Position numbers and translations under genes: made by a program | The notes under the pieces: generated by a model | Databases searched by the model: none | Told to the model about the DNA's origin: nothing | Seen by the model: the letters and a program-made list of their open reading frames with translations, nothing else | DNA from: an uncultured Lentisphaeria bacterium | Lineage (GTDB): Bacteria > Verrucomicrobiota > Lentisphaeria > Victivallales > Victivallaceae | Length of the DNA: 56,359 bases | Direction of reading: 5' to 3' | Assembly: GCA_949282965.1 (NCBI GenBank) | Contig: CASDQW010000062.1 | Location: 1-56,359 of the forward strand | Part shown: positions 52,266-56,359 of the stretch, piece by piece | How positions within the stretch are numbered: the stretch's first letter is position 1 | Layout: each line of letters starts with the position of its first letter

Positions 52266-53984
52266 ATGGCTAACTTTTTCAAGGACAATCCGGACCTCCA
52301 GTTTTCGCTCGAACATCTCGATCTGAGCGAAGCCGTGGCGCTGCGGGAGGACAATTACCGGGATGCGGAAAAATATGAAGGGGCGCCGGTGGATTTTCAG
52401 GACGCGCTCGACAACTACCGCCGGGTACTGGACGTCATCGGCGAAATCTGCGGCGACCGGATCGATCCGCGTTCCCGGACCGTTGATCGGGAAGGACCGC
52501 ATTTCGAAAACAACACGGTGACTTATCACCCGTTGACGCAGAAGAACTTGGAAGACCTCCGCCGGGCGGACGTCATGGGCGTGATGCTGCCGCACCGTTA
52601 CGGCGGGCTGAACTTCCCGGTATCGATTTACACCATGCTGACGGAAATGGTTTCCCGCGCCGACGCTTCGCTGCAGAACCTTTTCGGGCTGCAGGACATC
52701 GCCGAAACCATCTGCGAATTCGGCAACGAGGAACAGCGCCAGCAGTATCTGCCGCGTTTCGCGACCGGCGAATTTGACGGTTCGATGGACTTGACGGAAC
52801 CGGATTTCGGCTCTGACCTGCAGTCGGTGCGGCTCCGGGCCTGGCAGGACGAAAAGACCGGTCAGTGGTACCTCAACGGGATGAAGCGTTTCATCACCAA
52901 CGGTTGCGCCAAGGTGCACCTGGTGCTGGCCCGTTCCGAAGAGGGGACCAGCGACGGGCGCGGTTTGTCCATGTTCATCTGCGAAGCGGGACCGAAGCTG
53001 GTGGTGCGCCGGATTGAAGACAAGCTCGGCATTCACGGCGTGGCGACCTGCGAACTGCAGTACAACGACGTGCCGGCACAGCTGTGCGGGAAACGCCGTT
53101 TCGGCCTGATCAAGTACGTGATGAGCCTGATGAACGGCGCCCGGGTGGCGATCAGTGCGCAGGCGCTCGGCATTGCCGAGGCCGCGTACCGCGAAGCGCG
53201 CAAATACGCCTCCGAACGGGAACAGTTCAAGAAGTCGATCGACCGCTTCCCGGCGATCTACGACATGCTCAGCTCGATGAAGGTGAAAATCACCGCGGCC
53301 CGCGCGCTGCTGTATGAAACCACCCGCGCCGTCGACCTGCGCAATGGCTACAACCACCTGGTCGAACGCGGCGAAAACGTGACGCCGGAAGACCGCGCCG
53401 CGCAGAAGTATTACAACCGCGTCGCCGCGGTGCTGACGCCGATGTGCAAGGCGCTGGCCACGGAAACCGCCAACCAGGTCGCCTATGATTCGATTCAGAT
53501 TCACGGCGGGACCGGATTCATGCGGGATTTCAATGCCGAACGGTATTACCGCGATGCGCGCATCACCAACATTTACGAAGGCACTACGCAGCTGCAGGTG
53601 GTGGCCGCCATCGGCGGCGTGCTCCAGCGCGACAACGACAAGCGCCTGGCGGAACTGATGGCGCTGCCGTTCACCGGCAAGCTGCTCCGGCTCAAGGAAG
53701 TGATTGCCGGACACCACGCCCGGCTGCTGGACGCGGTGAAGTTCGTGTCGGAAAAGAAGGATCCGGAATACCACGACCTGATGGCGCGCAGCCTGGTCGA
53801 AATGGAAACCTACGTGTTCGTCGGCATGCTGCTGCTGCGGGATGCGCTGAAGTGCGACAAGCGCCTGCCCATCGCTGAACGCTACGTGCTGGATTCCGTG
53901 CCGGAATTCCAGAAGCGCTACATGCGGGTGATGTCGAACGATACGGTGTTGATCGACAATCATCGCGACATCATCGATTACTGA
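52266..53984 (+). CDS. Long-form acyl-CoA dehydrogenase
   Basis: A 572-aa flavoprotein, longer than the usual about 380-aa enzyme. The central FAD fold has MDLTEPDFGSDLQSVRL (TEP.aGSD), WYLNGMKRFITNGCAKV, RVAISAQALGIAEAAY, and QIHGGTGFMRDFNAERYYRDARITNIYEGTTQLQ. The last block contains Glu438, the likely catalytic base (IYEGT). The extra N-terminal (about 80 aa) and C-terminal (about 120 aa) segments match long ACAD families. It is the third gene of etfB-etfA-acd. With a bifurcating ETF it could reduce an enoyl-CoA using NADH while reducing ferredoxin, or run in the oxidative direction; the substrate is unknown. Confidence 0.88.
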   Translation: MANFFKDNPDLQFSLEHLDLSEAVALREDNYRDAEKYEGAPVDFQDALDNYRRVLDVIGEICGDRIDPRSRTVDREGPHFENNTVTYHPLTQKNLEDLRRADVMGVMLPHRYGGLNFPVSIYTMLTEMVSRADASLQNLFGLQDIAETICEFGNEEQRQQYLPRFATGEFDGSMDLTEPDFGSDLQSVRLRAWQDEKTGQWYLNGMKRFITNGCAKVHLVLARSEEGTSDGRGLSMFICEAGPKLVVRRIEDKLGIHGVATCELQYNDVPAQLCGKRRFGLIKYVMSLMNGARVAISAQALGIAEAAYREARKYASEREQFKKSIDRFPAIYDMLSSMKVKITAARALLYETTRAVDLRNGYNHLVERGENVTPEDRAAQKYYNRVAAVLTPMCKALATETANQVAYDSIQIHGGTGFMRDFNAERYYRDARITNIYEGTTQLQVVAAIGGVLQRDNDKRLAELMALPFTGKLLRLKEVIAGHHARLLDAVKFVSEKKDPEYHDLMARSLVEMETYVFVGMLLLRDALKCDKRLPIAERYVLDSVPEFQKRYMRVMSNDTVLIDNHRDIIDY

Positions 53985-54020
53985 TGATGGAGACAGAGGC
54001 GCTCTGCGCCTGAAAATCAT

Positions 54021-54054
54021 GGCGGGACGCGGTCGGAAAAAACCGCGCCCCGCC
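54021..54054. terminator. GC-rich hairpin between acd and rpoZ
   Basis: GGCGGGACGCGGT (54021-54033) and ACCGCGCCCCGCC (54042-54054) form a 13-bp stem with one mismatch and an A-rich loop. There is no U-run. It is probably a transcript end or attenuator for the etf-acd operon. Confidence 0.45.
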
Positions 54055-54106
54055 CGGTTGTTGCCGGAGGCCGGAGCCTTTTCCGGAAAAACAAGGAGAG
54101 AAAAAA

Positions 54107-54358
54107 ATGAATAACGATTATCTGGCCCGGGCCAGGAAAGTGATTCCCGATCCGCAGATTTTGTCGGTGGTGGCCGCCCGGCGGGCGCATCAGCTTGCAT
54201 TCGGTGCACGTCCGATGATCAAGTGCGATTCGGAAAACCATCTGGATGTGGCGCTGCTGGAAATTGCCGAAGGACTGCTGAGCTATGAATTCGGCACGCC
54301 TGGAGACGCGGAAGCGAATGCGGCTGCGGAAACGCCGGCGTCTGAAAGCGCGGAATAA
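54107..54358 (+). CDS. rpoZ: RNA polymerase omega subunit
   Basis: An 83-aa protein. MNNDYLARARKVIPDPQILSVVAARRAHQLAFGARPMIKCDSENHLDVALLEIAEGLLSYE carries the omega motifs: a region that binds beta' (VVAARRAHQLAFGARP) and the conserved 'ALLEIAEGLL' helix. The last about 20 residues are Ala/Glu/Thr-rich and unconserved. Omega assists assembly of beta' into RNA polymerase. A strong ribosome-binding site (AAGGAGAG) precedes the ATG. It is followed by purE. Confidence 0.88.
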   Translation: MNNDYLARARKVIPDPQILSVVAARRAHQLAFGARPMIKCDSENHLDVALLEIAEGLLSYEFGTPGDAEANAAAETPASESAE

Positions 54359-54385
54359 TTCACGGGAAAGAGACGGAGAGTGACG

Positions 54386-54898
54386 ATGTCGGAACAGGCG
54401 CAAGTGGCCGTGCTGATGGGCAGCAAAAGCGATCTGCCGGTGCTGCAGGGCGCATTTCGGGTGTTTGACGAATTCGGGATCCGGTATGTGGCCCGGGTGC
54501 TTTCGGCGCATCGCACACCGGAGGCCGCCGCGGAGTTTGCCGCTGGAGCGGAAGCCGCCGGGATCCGGGTGGTGATCTGCGCCGCCGGGATGGCGGCTCA
54601 CCTCGGCGGAGTGGTGGCGGCGCATACCACGCTGCCGGTGATCGGCATACCGGTGGCCTCTGAGCCGTTCAACGCGCTGGACTCCCTGCTGGCGACGGTG
54701 CAGATGCCGCCGGGAATTCCGGTGGCGGCGGTGACCGCGGGAAAGGCGGGGGGAAAGAATGCGGCGCTGTACGCGGTGTCGATTCTGGCGCTGAGTTCTC
54801 CGGAACTGGCGGCGAAGCTGAAGGCCTTCCGCCGGGAACAGGCCGAGCAGGTGCTGCGGGCCGATGCGGAGCTTCAGCAGGAGCTGAAGCAGAACTGA
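54386..54898 (+). CDS. purE: N5-carboxyaminoimidazole ribonucleotide mutase (class I PurE)
   Basis: A 170-aa enzyme. [17 protein letters not shown] (MGSxSD), [16 protein letters not shown] (SAHRTP, with the catalytic His) and [29 protein letters not shown] are the class I PurE signatures, and [40 protein letters not shown] completes the fold. It isomerises N5-CAIR to 4-carboxy-AIR in purine synthesis. ATG 54386 has GGAG 7 nt upstream; a GTG at 54380 is the alternative. No purK is visible nearby. Confidence 0.93.
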   Translation: MSEQAQVAVLMGSKSDLPVLQGAFRVFDEFGIRYVARVLSAHRTPEAAAEFAAGAEAAGIRVVICAAGMAAHLGGVVAAHTTLPVIGIPVASEPFNALDSLLATVQMPPGIPVAAVTAGKAGGKNAALYAVSILALSSPELAAKLKAFRREQAEQVLRADAELQQELKQN

Positions 54899-54920
54899 GC
54901 TTCCAATTCATGTTGCCGTC

Positions 54921-56060
54921 ATGAAGCAGATGCCTGAGCCGTGCACAACGCTTTATCTGGACCATGCCGCGGCGATGAAGCCGGATCCGGAAGTGCTGGA
55001 TTATTTCCGGGAGTGCGCAGGGCATGATTACGCCAACCAGGAAGCGATCCATGGTGCGGCCTACCGATTGCGCGGCAAACTGGCGGAGGCCGGCGAGCGT
55101 CTGGCACAGGCTGTAGCCGGGCGGCCGATGGCGGTGCATTGGGCGATGACGGGAACCGAGCTCTTCGGTTGCCTGGCGGCACTGCCGCACCGGGGGCGGA
55201 GCAATGTGGTGACCAGCGGGGCGGAACATCCGGCGCTGGCGGTCGCTTTACGGCGTATGGACAGTGAAGTGCGCTTTCTGTCCCGGCAGGACGGCGAGTT
55301 GCTGCCGAAAGCGGGATCTCTGGATGCGCGAACGCGACTTCTGGCCGTTCACCATGTCCAGAGTGAAACCGGACGGATCACGGATGTGGACGCTCTTGCC
55401 GCGGCATTGCGCCGGGAAGCGCCGCAGGCACTGGTGCTGGCGGATACGATTCAATCGGCGGGGAAACTGCCGCTGCCGACGGCAGCGGATTTTCTGACGG
55501 TTTCGGGCCACAAACTGGGGGCACCGGGCGGTGCGGCGCTGCTGATCAATCCGGCGTGGAAAGAGTGGCCGCTGATGCAGCGGGAGCTGCGGCGGCTGCG
55601 GGAAGAGGAGTATCGGTTCGGCCGGCCGGAACCGGCGTTGCTGCTGGCGCTGGCGTTTGCCGCGGAACGCCGGGCGGAGCGGAGGGAACGCGAACTGGAC
55701 CGGATGCGGCAGGTGCAGTCCGCCATGCGTGAGGCGCTGGCGGAATTGGCAGGTCCCGGCGGCGACAGAGTGGTATTTACCGTCCCCGAGGAGAAAAGTT
55801 CACCTTATATTCTTCATATGTGGTTCCCGGGCTGCCAGGGAGGGGTGCTGGTGCGGATGCTTTCGGAATACGGGGTGTGCGCGTCAAGCGGAAGCGCCTG
55901 CCGGGCGGAAAGCGATCGCCCGAGCGCGGCGTTGCTGGAGCTGGGGCTGTCCCGGGAAGAGGCGTATTCCGGGGTGCGACTGAGTTTTTCCGCAGAGAAC
56001 AGTCCGGACGAGGCCGGGGCGCTCCGGGAAATCTTCGAGCAGGTGCTGCGCGCTTACTGA
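54921..56060 (+). CDS. Cysteine desulfurase (class V aminotransferase)
   Basis: A 379-aa PLP enzyme. LYLDHAAAMKPDPEVLDYF (N-terminal motif), AVHHVQSETGRITDV, ADTIQSAGK and VSGHKLGAPGGAALL, whose Lys198 binds PLP. The flexible loop GVCASSGSACRAES contains Cys327, the persulfide-forming residue, with an extra Cys320. NifS/IscS enzymes are usually about 390-400 aa; here the motif GGxQExGxRxGTEN reads as LREEEYRFGRPEP, so substrate-site details differ. No iscU, nifU or sufE gene is nearby, so the sulfur acceptor is unknown. It could serve iron-sulfur clusters, thiolated tRNA (the wobble-uridine enzyme at 27.2 kb) or molybdopterin. Confidence 0.88.
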   Translation: MKQMPEPCTTLYLDHAAAMKPDPEVLDYFRECAGHDYANQEAIHGAAYRLRGKLAEAGERLAQAVAGRPMAVHWAMTGTELFGCLAALPHRGRSNVVTSGAEHPALAVALRRMDSEVRFLSRQDGELLPKAGSLDARTRLLAVHHVQSETGRITDVDALAAALRREAPQALVLADTIQSAGKLPLPTAADFLTVSGHKLGAPGGAALLINPAWKEWPLMQRELRRLREEEYRFGRPEPALLLALAFAAERRAERRERELDRMRQVQSAMREALAELAGPGGDRVVFTVPEEKSSPYILHMWFPGCQGGVLVRMLSEYGVCASSGSACRAESDRPSAALLELGLSREEAYSGVRLSFSAENSPDEAGALREIFEQVLRAY

Positions 56061-56063
56061 AAA

Positions 56064-56095
56064 CCGTTTTTTCACAAAACGTGCTGGAAAAACGG
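56064..56095. terminator. Hairpin after the cysteine desulfurase gene
   Basis: CCGTTTTT (56064-56071) pairs with AAAAACGG (56088-56095). A T-run (TTATTTTTTT) follows 12 nt later. It may be a weak terminator. Confidence 0.4.
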
Positions 56096-56102
56096 TGGCT
56101 CC

Positions 56103-56148
56103 CGTGTTATTTTTTTCCCATACGGTGATTCATGCCGAAGGTAACACG
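56103..56148. promoter_or_regulatory. Inverted repeat upstream of the last gene
   Basis: CGTGTTA (56103-56109) and TAACACG (56142-56148) are inverted copies 32 nt apart, immediately upstream of the ribosome-binding site (AAAGGAG) of the gene at 56166. It could be an operator or leader hairpin. Confidence 0.35.
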
Positions 56149-56165
56149 AACAAAGGAGTGGAATC

Positions 56166-56359
56166 ATGTGGAAGAAATGGATGGCGTTGACCATGCTGGC
56201 CGCAGCAACGGCCGGGACCGCGGCGGAAGCGCTCTGGGACGGGGCGCTGGACCGTCTGTCTCTGCGGGAAGGGGCGAAGCTGAAGGAAGTTTCCGTCAAA
56301 GCGGAGGACGGAACGCTGGTGATCAACGCCGTCAGTGAAGGCGACAGTGTGACGTATGT
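56166..56359 (+). CDS. Exported protein of unknown function (C-terminus beyond window)
   Basis: 64 codons are visible and no stop is reached. MWKKWMALTMLAAATAGTAAEA is a signal peptide. The mature start ALWDGALDRLSLREGAKLKEVSVKAEDGTLVINAVSEGDSVTY looks like a beta-rich domain, as in secreted proteins of this organism's glycan loci. AAAGGAG lies 8 nt before the ATG. No family is assigned. Confidence 0.65.
   Translation, partial: MWKKWMALTMLAAATAGTAAEALWDGALDRLSLREGAKLKEVSVKAEDGTLVINAVSEGDSVTY

Noticed and set aside
1..56359. CRISPR arrays, tRNA, rRNA, insertion sequences and phage genes
   Set aside because: No regularly spaced direct repeats, tRNA cloverleaf pattern, rRNA similarity, transposase or integrase was seen in any gap or frame.

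Overview
The window is a GC-rich bacterial chromosome segment whose gene content points to the Planctomycetes-Verrucomicrobia-Chlamydiae superphylum, most likely a Lentisphaerota/Victivallales-type gut or anaerobic bacterium. This is inferred from several traits together: single pseudopilin genes (FTLIELL leader plus an RHNG...DGH tail) next to glycan-degrading enzymes and GntR regulators, a TIGR04073-like exosortase-associated protein, HydF ([FeFe]-hydrogenase maturation), a long PPi-dependent phosphofructokinase, and an omega subunit beginning NNDYLARARKVIPDP. I see no rRNA, tRNA, CRISPR, integrase or insertion sequence, and no compositional island.

Layout. 1-0.9 kb: envelope genes (Skp/OmpH, cut by the window edge, and a TIGR04073-like protein). 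1.1-4 kb: an EIIA-CBS-CBS regulator in an operon with an ArsB/NhaD-type ion transporter. 4-9 kb: glycan locus A, reading GntR regulator, pseudopilin, PL8 (chondroitinase-like) lyase. 9.1-12.8 kb: exbB-exbD-tonB followed by a NifA-like sigma-54 activator. 13-15 kb: ROK kinase and a divergent BioB. 15-17.9 kb: Hanks-type kinase with an M55 D-aminopeptidase, then a small membrane protein and a lipoprotein. 17.9-22.4 kb: HydF, a DUF2062 protein, an approximately 310-nt palindrome, a MscS channel, a small membrane protein and a NUDIX hydrolase. 22.6-25.6 kb: coaE-rho-ftsB housekeeping run with a clear terminator. 25.6-29 kb: lipoprotein, FAD oxidoreductase, and a fused MnmL-like/MnmD-like tRNA wobble-uridine enzyme.

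29.2-33 kb: glycan locus B (secreted GH-like protein, GntR, pseudopilin, terminator). 33-35.6 kb: GT39-type glycosyltransferase and a tandem NDK protein with a degenerate first half. 35.8-40.3 kb: type IIA topoisomerase B and A subunits, the latter with a long Ala/Pro/Glu tail. 40.4-45.6 kb: PPi-PFK, gatC, gatA, a thioredoxin-fold/TPR protein without CxxC, and a lipoprotein with a pseudopilin-like body. 45.7-50.1 kb: glycan locus C (sialidase-like and DUF4091 enzymes, divergent from an AraC regulator that carries an in-frame TAG at codon 11). 50.3-54 kb: etfB-etfA-acyl-CoA dehydrogenase. 54.1-56.1 kb: rpoZ, purE and a cysteine desulfurase. The window ends inside a secreted protein gene.

How it fits together. 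Three separate loci couple a dedicated ligand-responsive regulator to secreted or surface glycan-degrading proteins, and two of them carry one pseudopilin each, a pattern of host- or algal-glycan foraging. The etf-acyl-CoA dehydrogenase cluster, HydF and PPi-PFK fit fermentative anaerobic metabolism. The observations most worth following up are the giant convergent-gene palindrome, the MnmL-MnmD fusion, the BioB-like protein lacking a [2Fe-2S] cysteine, the amber codon in the AraC gene, and the pseudopilin-linked glycan modules. Promoters, hairpins, palindromes and residue alignments were all read by eye, so hexamer calls are candidates only.
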